Part shown: in pieces, positions 40,452 to 48,267 of the stretch
Layout of the letters: every line of letters begins with the position of its first letter
Numbering within the stretch: the stretch's first letter is position 1
NCBI GenBank assembly: GCA_964384945.1
Contig: CAYLMK010000032.1
Location: forward strand, 1 to 52,409
Length of the DNA: 52,409 nt
Origin: S015-6 sp964384945
GTDB lineage: Bacteria > Desulfobacterota > DSWW01
Reading direction: 5' to 3'
Program-made: the position numbers and the translations under genes
The notes under the pieces: model-generated
Databases searched by the model: none
What the model saw: only the letters and a program-made list of their open reading frames with translations
Told to the model about the DNA's origin: nothing

Positions 40452-43037
40452 TCACGACTGGACGGGAAGCGTGATTGTGAAGGTGGTCCCCACGCCGACC
40501 TCGCTGTGCACCGAGATTTCACCGTTGTGCTGGCGGATGATCCCGAAGCAAACCGAAAGGCCCAGACCCACGCCCTTGACATCGCTCTTGGTCGTGAAGA
40601 AGGCCTCGAAGATCCTGTCCCGGTTTTCCTCGGGGATGCCCACACCGGTGTCCGAGACGCTGATTTGTACCTTTCCGTCCAGACGCCGTGTGGCGATCGT
40701 CAGGGCGCCTCCATGGGGCATGGCGGTCTTTGCGTTCATGATCAGGTTGAGCAGGACCTGCTTCATCTGGTTGCCTGATGCAATCACCTTGGGCAAGTCG
40801 CCGGCCAGGTCCAGGCCCGTCCGGATCTTGAATTCCTGGAGCTGCTTGCCCACGAAGAGGATGACGTCGTCGATGACCGAATTGAGATCCACCAGCGTCT
40901 TGACGTCCTCGTCCGGACGGAAGAAGCTCAGCATGCCGCGGAGCAGCTCGGAGATCCGCTTCGTCTCTCCGGCTGCCATGTCCAGGAATCTCCGCTTCTT
41001 GCTGCTCTCGGGCACTTCGCTCTTGAGCAGGTCGAGGCAGTTCATCACCCCGTAAATGGGGTTGTTGAGTTCGTGGGCGATCTGTGCGGTGAGTCTTCCC
41101 ATGGCGGCCAGCTTCTCGGACTGGAAAAGCTGCTGCTCGAGCCGCTTGCGCTCCGTGACGTCCACGAAGAGGCCCTGGTAGCCGAGCACGTTTCCGGACC
41201 GGTCCTTCCTGAGGTGCGCGGTCAGCAGCACCGTGATCGGCTCGCCTGTCTTCTTCTTGAACTGCACCTCGTAGTCCTTCACAAACCCCTGGGCCTCGAT
41301 CATCCTCTGAAATTCCAGCCGGTCCGAGGCGTGCAGGTAGAGATCCCTGGCCAGGTCGATGCGGAAGACCTCCTCCTTGTTCGCATAGCCGAGCATGTCC
41401 ACCATGGCCTGGTTGCACTCGAGGAACCTGCCCTCACGGCTGCTGAAATACAGGCCGTGCCGTACCGTCTCGAAAAGGTCGCGGAACTTGGCCTCGGACT
41501 GAAGCAGCTCCTCCTGGGCCTTGAGGATCTCGCGCAGGTCGTAGAAGATCCCCACGCTGGCGAATTCCTTGCCCCCCTGGTAGATCAGGGCGCTCGAAAG
41601 CGTGATGGGGATGTGCTCCCCGGTCTTGGAGACGCCGATGATCCGGTGAGGCAGGGACTTCCCCCTTCCGCCGTAGTCGTCGCTCCGCAGCCTGCGCATG
41701 ATGCTTCGGGCCACCCCGGGGGGGTAGAAGTTGGCCACGTTGAACTTGCCGATCACCTCCTCGGCCTTGTATCCGAGAAGGTTCTCGGCTCCCTTGTTGA
41801 AGATGATGACCGTTCCCTTCATGTCGGCCGCGATGATGCCGTCCACCGAGGTCTCGATCAGGTTGGAAAGAAACTCGTTGGCCTCGCGGAGCTTGTTCTC
41901 CATCCGGAGCCGCTCCGAGAGATCGCGGATGTACACATAGGTCTTCCGGGTTCCTTCCTGCAGGCGTGTCGCACTGTAACAGATCTCACAGCTTCGCCTT
42001 CGCCGCGAGGCCGTGTGCAGCTCCATCTGGGTGCAGACGCGCCGACCCTCGGCGTCGGCCCCCTCTTCGAACAGGCTCGAGAGAAACTTCCGGTCTTCCG
42101 GGTCGAGCAGGGAGAGGAAGTCCAAGCCCAGCAACTCCTTGCGCGTGTGCCCGGTCATGTCCAGGGCCATCGAGTTCGCGAACTCGACCCGGAATCCGTC
42201 GTCCAGGACCAGGATGGCGTCCTCTCCCATCTCGGCAATCCTCTGGAACTCCCGGGTCGCCTCGAAGAGCTTGTTCTCCACCCGTTTCCGGTGGGTGATG
42301 TCGCGGAGACATGCGTAGATGTTGCCCTCTCCAGGGCTTCCCGCAGAACTGATGTGCAGTTCCACATCCCGCTTTTCCCCGGTGGCCGCCGCGAGTTCTA
42401 CCTCGGAAGAGAGACGCTTGTTTCCGTCCTTTTCCACCTCCGCGCACATCCCTTCGAACAGGATCGCATCCTGTTCGACCACGAACCGACGGAAGTCCAG
42501 ACCCTCCAGATCTTCCTGCCGGAGACCGAGCAAGTCCAGGGCCATGCGGTTGGCCTTTCGAATCCGGCGTTCCCCGTCGAGGACCAGGATTGCGTCTCCC
42601 CCTTTCTCGAAGATCTGCTCGGACTCGCGAACCGTCCGATCCAGCCGCTCCCGAAGGAGCCTCTCCGAGGTGACATCGCGCAGGATCTCGGCGACCCGGG
42701 TGACCCGCCCTTCCGCGTCCGGCAGGGGCACGGCCTTGATCTCCACGTGAACGGGGTTTCCCCGGCGGTCCCGGTGCAGGTGTTCCACCGTGACCGGCCG
42801 TCCGTGCTTGAGTGTGAGCGTGAGGGGGCAGGGGTGTTCCGCATCCCGGCAGGGCCGGGCCGCGCCGTGGGAGATATCGAAGCATGGCCTTCCAACAAGC
42901 TCCGCCGGGTCGTCGTACCCGAGGGCCTCGGCGCAGGATCGGTTCGCGTGCTCGATGAGGAAGTCCTGGTTGACGATCAGTACCTGGTCGAACAGGGAGT
43001 CGAGGACCTCTTTGAGATCATGGTCACTGAGGGGCAT
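40452..43037 (-). CDS. Multi-PAS sensor histidine kinase
   Basis: A soluble 861-aa kinase without membrane helices. About five PAS domains occupy residues 1-630; the first has a Cys/His-rich insertion (CFDISHGAARPCRDAEHPCP) that might bind metal, heme or act as a redox switch. HisKA follows with the phosphorylated His in AQIAHELNNPIYG (~652), then HATPase_c with NLIMNAKTAMPHGG (N box), DTGVGIPEENRDRIFEAFFTTK and GVGLGLSVC (G boxes). It lies upstream of and in the same direction as the HTH-REC regulator, its probable partner. A cytoplasmic multi-PAS sensor fits redox or energy sensing for the adjacent C1 cluster. GGGGAG precedes the start. Confidence 0.92.
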   Translation of the reverse strand: MPLSDHDLKEVLDSLFDQVLIVNQDFLIEHANRSCAEALGYDDPAELVGRPCFDISHGAARPCRDAEHPCPLTLTLKHGRPVTVEHLHRDRRGNPVHVEIKAVPLPDAEGRVTRVAEILRDVTSERLLRERLDRTVRESEQIFEKGGDAILVLDGERRIRKANRMALDLLGLRQEDLEGLDFRRFVVEQDAILFEGMCAEVEKDGNKRLSSEVELAAATGEKRDVELHISSAGSPGEGNIYACLRDITHRKRVENKLFEATREFQRIAEMGEDAILVLDDGFRVEFANSMALDMTGHTRKELLGLDFLSLLDPEDRKFLSSLFEEGADAEGRRVCTQMELHTASRRRRSCEICYSATRLQEGTRKTYVYIRDLSERLRMENKLREANEFLSNLIETSVDGIIAADMKGTVIIFNKGAENLLGYKAEEVIGKFNVANFYPPGVARSIMRRLRSDDYGGRGKSLPHRIIGVSKTGEHIPITLSSALIYQGGKEFASVGIFYDLREILKAQEELLQSEAKFRDLFETVRHGLYFSSREGRFLECNQAMVDMLGYANKEEVFRIDLARDLYLHASDRLEFQRMIEAQGFVKDYEVQFKKKTGEPITVLLTAHLRKDRSGNVLGYQGLFVDVTERKRLEQQLFQSEKLAAMGRLTAQIAHELNNPIYGVMNCLDLLKSEVPESSKKRRFLDMAAGETKRISELLRGMLSFFRPDEDVKTLVDLNSVIDDVILFVGKQLQEFKIRTGLDLAGDLPKVIASGNQMKQVLLNLIMNAKTAMPHGGALTIATRRLDGKVQISVSDTGVGIPEENRDRIFEAFFTTKSDVKGVGLGLSVCFGIIRQHNGEISVHSEVGVGTTFTITLPVQS

Positions 43038-43153
43038 GATTCCGCTCCCCTGTTATTGTTCCTCGACTGCGAAAGTAGCATCAAATTCAGAGGAATCCAA
43101 CCGGAGAGTTGAAATCGAAGGAATTCCGTGGTAATTGATGAAGACAGGAGTTT

Positions 43154-43171
43154 CGAAAGGCCGGCCTTTCG
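43154..43171. repeat. Perfect 18-bp palindrome between the PAS kinase and tRNA-Arg
   Basis: CGAAAGGCC followed directly by GGCCTTTCG, an uninterrupted 9+9 palindrome in the divergent 165-bp gap. It could be an operator for the PAS kinase promoter or for tRNA-Arg. No loop is present, so a hairpin role is less likely than protein binding. Confidence 0.5.
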
Positions 43172-43202
43172 GGCCGCTTCGGAAACTGCACGATAAGGGT
43201 GC

Positions 43203-43278
43203 GGGCGATTAGCTCAGGGGATAGAGCGTTGGTCTCCGGAACCAAAGGCCGCGCGTTCGATTCGCGCATCGCCCACCA
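43203..43278 (+). tRNA. tRNA-Arg (anticodon CCG)
   Basis: Complete cloverleaf of 76 nt with encoded CCA. The acceptor stem GGGCGAT pairs with ATCGCCC, discriminator A. D-loop AGCTCAGGGGATAGAGC, anticodon stem TTGGT/ACCAA with loop CTCCGGA giving anticodon CCG, and T-loop GTTCGATTC. It stands at the border between the chromosome-like redox cluster and the accessory region, a typical integration target for tyrosine recombinases. Confidence 0.97.
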
Positions 43279-43288
43279 GTAAAATCAA

Positions 43289-43318
43289 GGGGTTGCGGTG
43301 ATTCCGCAGCCCCTTTTT
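43289..43318 (+). terminator. Intrinsic terminator of tRNA-Arg
   Basis: GGGGTTGCGG, loop TGATT, CCGCAGCCCC, then TTTTT: a 10-bp stem with one G-T wobble and a T-run, 10 bp after the tRNA. Confidence 0.85.
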
Positions 43319-43581
43319 CATTACCTGGTATTTTTTTCCAACCTGATTTCCAACCTTTGTCCTCTTTCTTGGCCCTGAAGACGTCAGCGCGTCGCTTCCG
43401 CTCGATAGAAGCAGGCTCCTCGGCAAGAGCTGCCGTGTTAACCGAGTGCGATAGAAAACATGTTCGGAATGGGGTGGCAGAAATGAACACCAGCCACGAA
43501 CAGAGTGGCCAAGATCACCACATTCCCAGCGACAGCGGGCTTTGCCCCAGCTGAGGGAGTTGTGCCCAGGTTTGGCCGGCA
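43319..43581. other. Non-coding stretch after tRNA-Arg, possibly a decayed recombinase 3' end
   Basis: No intact gene. On the minus strand two frames read into the tRNA; their C-terminal parts (for example KVGNQVGKK, then LILLVG) resemble the ends that tyrosine-recombinase genes acquire when overlapping a tRNA attachment site. The similarity is weak and frames are broken, so I do not call a pseudogene. The stretch is less GC-rich than the flanking operons by eye. Confidence 0.35.
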
Positions 43582-43598
43582 CTGGCACATCTCGTGCA
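43582..43598 (+). promoter_or_regulatory. sigma-54-like promoter upstream of the excisionase-like gene
   Basis: CTGGCACATCTCGTGCA matches the -24/-12 pattern YTGGCACGRNNNTTGCW at all but two informative positions, with GG and GC twelve bases apart. It would start transcription near 43609, 36 nt before the ATG of the excisionase-like gene. Confidence 0.45.
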
Positions 43599-43644
43599 GA
43601 GGCCTCTTCGGTGAAATATTTCGAAAGGATTTTCAGGAGGCATC

Positions 43645-43884
43645 ATGAAGGTTCAGTACTTGACGGAGAAGCAGGTGGCAGAGATTACGGGGAGGGCGCT
43701 GCAGACGCTCCGGAACGAGAGGTTTCTGGGCAGAGGCATTCCGTACGTCAAGGTCGGGCGATCCATCCGGTACAGCCTGGAGGACGTGGTCGGGTTCATG
43801 GAGGCGAGAAAGATCAGGACACAAGACTTCTCACCCATGACCCCGGGATCGGGCCGCCAAGCCCGCGCGGCGGCCGGGCTGTGA
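43645..43884 (+). CDS. Excisionase/AlpA-like helix-turn-helix protein
   Basis: A 79-aa protein with the excisionase-type HTH_17 domain: YLTEKQVAEITGRALQTLRNERFLGRGIPYVKVGRSIRY, then LEDVVGFMEAR. Such proteins act as recombination directionality factors or small regulators on mobile elements. AGGAGG lies four bases before the ATG and a sigma-54-like site 47 bp upstream. The nearest recombinases are about 6.4 kb downstream, on the other strand. The C-terminal ~20 residues are not part of the domain. Confidence 0.8.
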   Translation: MKVQYLTEKQVAEITGRALQTLRNERFLGRGIPYVKVGRSIRYSLEDVVGFMEARKIRTQDFSPMTPGSGRQARAAAGL

Positions 43885-44032
43885 GGATTATTCGCTCTGA
43901 CTGACACTCGACGCGGGGACGAACGGCATGCCCTGAGGCATGCCTGCTCGGCGATGTCTACAATTCTTCCCGCCTGCTCATTATTGTCCCTTCCCATGTA
44001 TCCCGTGCTTCGCACGGAGCGCGGGTGTCGAT

Positions 44033-44225
44033 GATCGCCTGAAGTCGGTGACCGCCTCTCTATGGATCCATTCCGTGATCGGGCGAATCGAGCCACCCCC
44101 TGATTGCCGTATTGGGGCCGGTTCATGATCGGGGTAATGGAGCCACCTCATGATCGCCCCAATGCAACTGCCACCAACGGTTAAAGATGAACCCACCTTT
44201 GAGGTCTGAGCGGACCCACCGTGGA
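44033..44225. repeat. Array of 25-bp-period degenerate repeats ending in CCACC (probable insertion-sequence end)
   Basis: Four contiguous 25-bp units start at 44076, 44101, 44126 and 44151, each beginning TGAT and mostly following TGATCGGGGTAATGGAGCCACC; a diverged copy sits at 44033, and two further CCCACC-ending units (44176-44225) continue the phase. Multiple terminal repeats of this kind are known from IS21-family elements, so this is probably a solo IS end; no transposase gene remains within the window. A regulatory iteron array is the alternative. Confidence 0.6.
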
Positions 44226-44232
44226 GTTGCAC

Positions 44233-44279
44233 GGGGAGGATGGGGGGAGGGGAAGGGCAACGGTTTTCGGATCCTCCCC
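44233..44279. promoter_or_regulatory. Inverted repeat, candidate enhancer site for the NtrC-type regulator
   Basis: GGGGAGGAT (44233-44241) and ATCCTCCCC (44271-44279) form a perfect 9-bp inverted repeat with 29 bp between. Its centre lies about 85 bp upstream of the predicted start of the adjacent sigma-54 promoter, where activator sites are usually found. Purine-rich sequence raises the chance of a coincidental match. Confidence 0.35.
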
Positions 44280-44314
44280 ACCGACAAGCAGGGCCAGGCA
44301 GTTCGAAGTGCTCC

Positions 44315-44331
44315 TTGGCAGGCAGTTTGCT
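44315..44331 (+). promoter_or_regulatory. sigma-54 promoter of the RND transporter operon
   Basis: TTGGCAGGCAGTTTGCT fits the sigma-54 consensus YTGGCACGRNNNTTGCW except at two positions, with GG and GC exactly twelve bases apart. The start near 44342 gives a leader of about 140 nt before the GTG of the transporter gene. The operon itself encodes a sigma-54 activator (48222-49733), consistent with self-contained control. Confidence 0.65.
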
Positions 44332-44480
44332 AGGAAAAACTTTATTGTTGTTCCTGGGGCAACACCTGTGTTATATGGAATAGGACGGCGTGCTTCCGGT
44401 GCCCTTGAACGGACCTCTTCCGAAGGTGGGCGAAAGGGTCCCCGGCATTCGGGCGAGCCGTCCCGGAGGAGGGAGAGACC

Positions 44481-46808
44481 GTGCTGGAACGTTTTGCGAT
44501 CTTCCTGGTGAGGAGGCGGGTCGCGGTGATTGTGTTCGTTGCCGCGCTCACCCTGGTCTTCATGCACTTCATGTACTCCCTCAGGATCAACGAGAACTTC
44601 GAGGAGTCGATCTACCGGGGGGACCTGGCCTACGAAGACCTCCAGAGCACGATGGACAAGCTGGGCCACGACGACATGATCCTGGTGGCCGTCGAGTGCG
44701 GGGACGTCCTGGCTGAAAGGAACCAGGGCCTGATCCGCGAGTTGCACGCGAAGCTCGAGGCGTTGCCGTCCGTGCGGCGCGTGGTTTCTCTGGCGAACGC
44801 GGAGGACCTGGTCTCGGTCGAAGGCGAGTTGGTTTACCAGAAGGTGACAGCCGAGGGACCGGGCCGGTCGCGGGAGAGCGTCGCCGCCGACCTCAAGGCA
44901 AACCCGATCTACAGCTCCATCCTCGCCTCCGACGACTTGCAGGCGGCCGCCTTCTATCTGCAGCTCGACACCGAGATGTCTTCCGATACGGTCGTGGGCA
45001 AACAGGTGGTCGGGGACGTACTCCGGATTGTCGATGGATTCAGGGCCGAGACCGGGTTGAAGACGCACGTGGTGGGGCCTCCGGTCTTGCGGGGCGCGTG
45101 GACGGACCGGGTCATGAGGGACCTCTGCGTGTTCCTGCCGGTGGCCATGCTTCTCGTGGTCGGGGCGCTCTACGCGATCTTCCGGTCCTTTTACCTGACG
45201 ATCCTTCCCTTCGTGATCATCGGGATTCCAGTGATCTGGACCATGGGTCTGGTGCAGATCTTCTCCAAGGAACTGAACCTCGTGACCATCATGGTTCCCA
45301 CCTTTCTCTTCGTGATCGGAAGCTCGGACCTGGTGCACATGCTCTCCAATTACCGGGAGAGCCTGGCCTGCTGCAAGAACAGGCTGAGGGCCATTGTGCG
45401 CATGGTCGAATTGAGCGCGCTCCCCTGCTTCATGACCTCCTTCACCACGATGCTGGGCTTCTTTTCCATGACGATCAACGACATCGCCCCGATCCGGCAG
45501 ATGGGCATATACGCCGGGGTCGGACTGGGGCTTTCCTATCTCCTGGCCCTCACTCTTACCCCTGCGGCCCTCTCGTTTCTCAACCACGCGCACCTGGGCG
45601 ACTTCCTGAATCGGCAGGTACTCTGGGGACGCCGTCTCGACGGCGTGCTCGCCTGGGCCTGGCGGGCGGGCGTCACCCCCCGGAGCTGGGGGTTTCGGCT
45701 GGGCGTGCTCGGCACGGCCTTTGTCTGTTCGGGCGTCCTCGCGCTCCAGTTCAGCACGGACATGACGGGCATGTTTCCTTCGGGAGAAGTGAAGGCCTCC
45801 CACGATTACGTAAACCGGCATTTCGCAGGCTCGGGCGTGATGTACGTCTACGTGAAGGCAAATGACGGGGGCTCGATCCTCGCGCCCGAGAGCCTCGAGG
45901 TCATCGACCGTCTGAAGAAGCACCTGGAGAAAGAAGGGGGCCATGGAGTGGGCAAGGTCACGGCGGTCACCGACGTGCTCAAGTTCGTGCGCATGCGCTG
46001 GATGGGAGAGGCGTCTCAAGCCGTTCTCCCGTCCACCGAGGCGGAGGCCGCCCAACTCGTGGAACTGGCCTCCATGGGCGGCGACGGCTCGCTCTTCGAG
46101 AACTACGTCTACCTGGACCCGGACGAAAACGAGACCTTTGTCACGATCAACATGAAGGGTCACGATTTCGACGTCTGGGAACACGTGATCCAGGGCGTGA
46201 AGGCCTTTGCCGGGTCGGCCGCCGCGACCGACGGCCTGGCCATGAGTCTGACCGGGGTGAACTTCCTGCGCACGCGGTTTCACGACCCCATGGTCCGGGG
46301 CTTGAAGAACAATCTGCTCTTCGCGCTCGTCACGATTACCCTTTCGATGACCCTGGTCTTCCGGTCCTTCAAGGCCGGGATCGTGGCCATGATCCCCAAC
46401 GTGCTGCCGGTCGTAATGACCTTCGGGGTCATGGGGCTGCTCGACATCCCGATCAACATGTTCACGGCCCCCTTTGCGAGCATCGCGCTGGGCCTTGCGG
46501 TGGACGACACCCTTCAGTTCCTTGGCCGCTACTCGATCGAGCGCCGGACTGTAGGGACCCCCGAGGAGGCCCTGCGCCGCACGATGATGGCGGTCGGCAA
46601 GGCGATGATCTTCACCTCGATCGTGTTCGTGCTCGGCTTCGGGATCGACCTCCTCTCGTCCTTCGAGGTGACGCGCAATTTCGGGGCCCTGGTGGCGTTC
46701 GCCCTGGTGGCCGCCCTGGCCGCGGAGCTTCTGCTCACGCCGCGCCTCATTCTCGTGACGGGCGTGTTCGAGAGGCTGCGAGGGGGTTCGGCCGCGGCGA
46801 GGCGGTGA
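44481..46808 (+). CDS. RND superfamily (MMPL/HpnN-like) transporter
   Basis: A 775-aa inner-membrane exporter with the RND duplicated layout: one N-terminal helix (~12-30), a periplasmic domain (~35-210), a block of helices (~215-370), a seventh helix (~400), a second periplasmic domain (~425-600) and a last helix block (~605-765). Conserved bits include FVIGSSDLVHMLSNY and, in the second half, FASIALGLAVDDTLQFLGRYS with the charged residues of the proton relay. It lacks an adaptor protein or outer-membrane channel nearby, pointing to the single-gene MMPL/HpnN branch that moves lipids or hydrophobic compounds; substrate unknown. GTG start follows GGAGGAGGGAG. Confidence 0.88.
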   Translation: MLERFAIFLVRRRVAVIVFVAALTLVFMHFMYSLRINENFEESIYRGDLAYEDLQSTMDKLGHDDMILVAVECGDVLAERNQGLIRELHAKLEALPSVRRVVSLANAEDLVSVEGELVYQKVTAEGPGRSRESVAADLKANPIYSSILASDDLQAAAFYLQLDTEMSSDTVVGKQVVGDVLRIVDGFRAETGLKTHVVGPPVLRGAWTDRVMRDLCVFLPVAMLLVVGALYAIFRSFYLTILPFVIIGIPVIWTMGLVQIFSKELNLVTIMVPTFLFVIGSSDLVHMLSNYRESLACCKNRLRAIVRMVELSALPCFMTSFTTMLGFFSMTINDIAPIRQMGIYAGVGLGLSYLLALTLTPAALSFLNHAHLGDFLNRQVLWGRRLDGVLAWAWRAGVTPRSWGFRLGVLGTAFVCSGVLALQFSTDMTGMFPSGEVKASHDYVNRHFAGSGVMYVYVKANDGGSILAPESLEVIDRLKKHLEKEGGHGVGKVTAVTDVLKFVRMRWMGEASQAVLPSTEAEAAQLVELASMGGDGSLFENYVYLDPDENETFVTINMKGHDFDVWEHVIQGVKAFAGSAAATDGLAMSLTGVNFLRTRFHDPMVRGLKNNLLFALVTITLSMTLVFRSFKAGIVAMIPNVLPVVMTFGVMGLLDIPINMFTAPFASIALGLAVDDTLQFLGRYSIERRTVGTPEEALRRTMMAVGKAMIFTSIVFVLGFGIDLLSSFEVTRNFGALVAFALVAALAAELLLTPRLILVTGVFERLRGGSAAARR

Positions 46809-46884
46809 CCATGGCCCTCGGGGGGGCTGTTCTGTCTCTGATCACTTGACGCTCTCTTTCAGGAAGCGGGCCGGAGGCGGACAG

Positions 46885-48267
46885 GTGCTTCAGCATCTTC
46901 GGTTCAAGACGAGCACCCGGGAACAGTTGATCCGCAGCACCTTCGCGTCCCGTGCCGCACTGTCCATCATCGGGTGGGTCTTTGCCCTGCTGCTGCATTC
47001 CTTTTCCGGCAGAATCCCGTTCCTGGGCCGCATGGTGGAAGTCGAGGTGCGGATCTGGGCCGCGTCGGTCGTGCTTCTTGTCGAAGGGCTGCTCTTCGTC
47101 CCCTACTACTGGCTTCGGCGCAGGTATCCGAGGCGGGAAAGGGTCATCCACACGGTGACGGCCACTGTGGACGTACTGATGGGTACCCTGTACATCTACT
47201 CGATCGGCGGGGTGAGCTTCGGCGCGGCCGCCATGTTCTATTCGCTCATTATCGTGTTTGCGGCATCGGTCCTCACCCTCCCGCAGACGAGGTACGTGAT
47301 TTCGCTCTGCATCCTGCTCTACACAGGCCTTTTCTACCTGGAGTGGAACGGGATCTTGTCGGCCGGCTCCGATCCTGGGCCAGGGATGGCCGGGGAGTAT
47401 GTGGGCCTCTATTTCCTGGAAGGCTTCGGGATGCTGATCTTCGGGGTCGTGGCCTACCAGATTGCCCGGGACTACAGGGGCAGGGAGCGTCTGATGGAGG
47501 TCGGCTCCTTTGTCCTGGGGCTCTCCCACGAACTGAAGACCCCTCTTGCGACGGTACTCCATGGTGTGATGCGGCTCAAGCCCGGCACCGTTGTCACGGA
47601 GGAGGACGTGGATGTGGTCCGGCGGAACGTGCGCAGGGTGAACGGGCTGGTGAATTCCGTGCTCGATTATGGCTCCACGGGGAAGGTCCCCCTTCGGCCG
47701 GTCCCTGCCGCCGAAGCGGTTCGCCTCGGGGTGGAAATGGCGTGGGGGGCATTGAGGGAGAAGTACCCCTGCGTGCGCATCGAACTCGATACGGACCCCG
47801 GCCGGGACACGGTCTTGATGGCGGACAAGGAATGGCTGGCCCAGGCGCTCGCGAACATCGTGAAAAACGCGGTAGAGGCGAGTGGGGAAGACGGGCTGAT
47901 AACGGTGAGCCTTGCGCCTGGAGATGCGCTCTGGGCCGCGATCGAGGTGAGAGACCGTGGGCCGGGCATGTCCGGGGAGATCATGAGCCGCATCTTCGAG
48001 CCCTTCTTCACGACCAAGGGCAGCGGCACGGGATACGGGTTGGGGTTGCCGGTGGCCCGGCGGATTGTGGAGGCTCACGGAGGGAACATCACCGTGGAGA
48101 GTGAACCAGGGTTGGGGACGGTCTTCACGGTGCGGATACCGTTGGGGGACGGGCTGGAGGAATGGGCTTGGGACGGGAGCGGCAGTTCCAGTGAACCCAC
48201 CTTCGAGTCAGGGGGGCCAGAATGTCCGGAGCCGGGATCTCAAGAGGGGGTGACAGGCGGATACTGA
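46885..48267 (+). CDS. Membrane-bound sensor histidine kinase
   Basis: A 460-aa kinase with about five to six N-terminal transmembrane helices (roughly residues 15-205) and no periplasmic domain of size, so it probably senses a membrane signal. HisKA: LGLSHELKTPLATVLHG with the phosphoacceptor His; HATPase_c: NIVKNAVEA (N box), RDRGPGMSGEIMSRIFEPFFTTK and GTGYGLGLPVARRIVEAHGG. The GTG at 46885 has GGAGG seven bases upstream; a TTG at 46846 in frame is less likely. Its 3' end overlaps the response-regulator gene by 46 bp, so the pair are translated together and are cognate. Confidence 0.91.
   Translation: MLQHLRFKTSTREQLIRSTFASRAALSIIGWVFALLLHSFSGRIPFLGRMVEVEVRIWAASVVLLVEGLLFVPYYWLRRRYPRRERVIHTVTATVDVLMGTLYIYSIGGVSFGAAAMFYSLIIVFAASVLTLPQTRYVISLCILLYTGLFYLEWNGILSAGSDPGPGMAGEYVGLYFLEGFGMLIFGVVAYQIARDYRGRERLMEVGSFVLGLSHELKTPLATVLHGVMRLKPGTVVTEEDVDVVRRNVRRVNGLVNSVLDYGSTGKVPLRPVPAAEAVRLGVEMAWGALREKYPCVRIELDTDPGRDTVLMADKEWLAQALANIVKNAVEASGEDGLITVSLAPGDALWAAIEVRDRGPGMSGEIMSRIFEPFFTTKGSGTGYGLGLPVARRIVEAHGGNITVESEPGLGTVFTVRIPLGDGLEEWAWDGSGSSSEPTFESGGPECPEPGSQEGVTGGY

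Noticed and set aside
43087..43588. Small - strand frames running through tRNA-Arg (for example with ESNARPLVPETNAL)
   Set aside because: This is the well-known spurious translation of a tRNA gene; upstream parts have broken frames, so no gene is called.
44076..44175. CRISPR array
   Set aside because: Units are contiguous 25-bp degenerate repeats without unique spacers.
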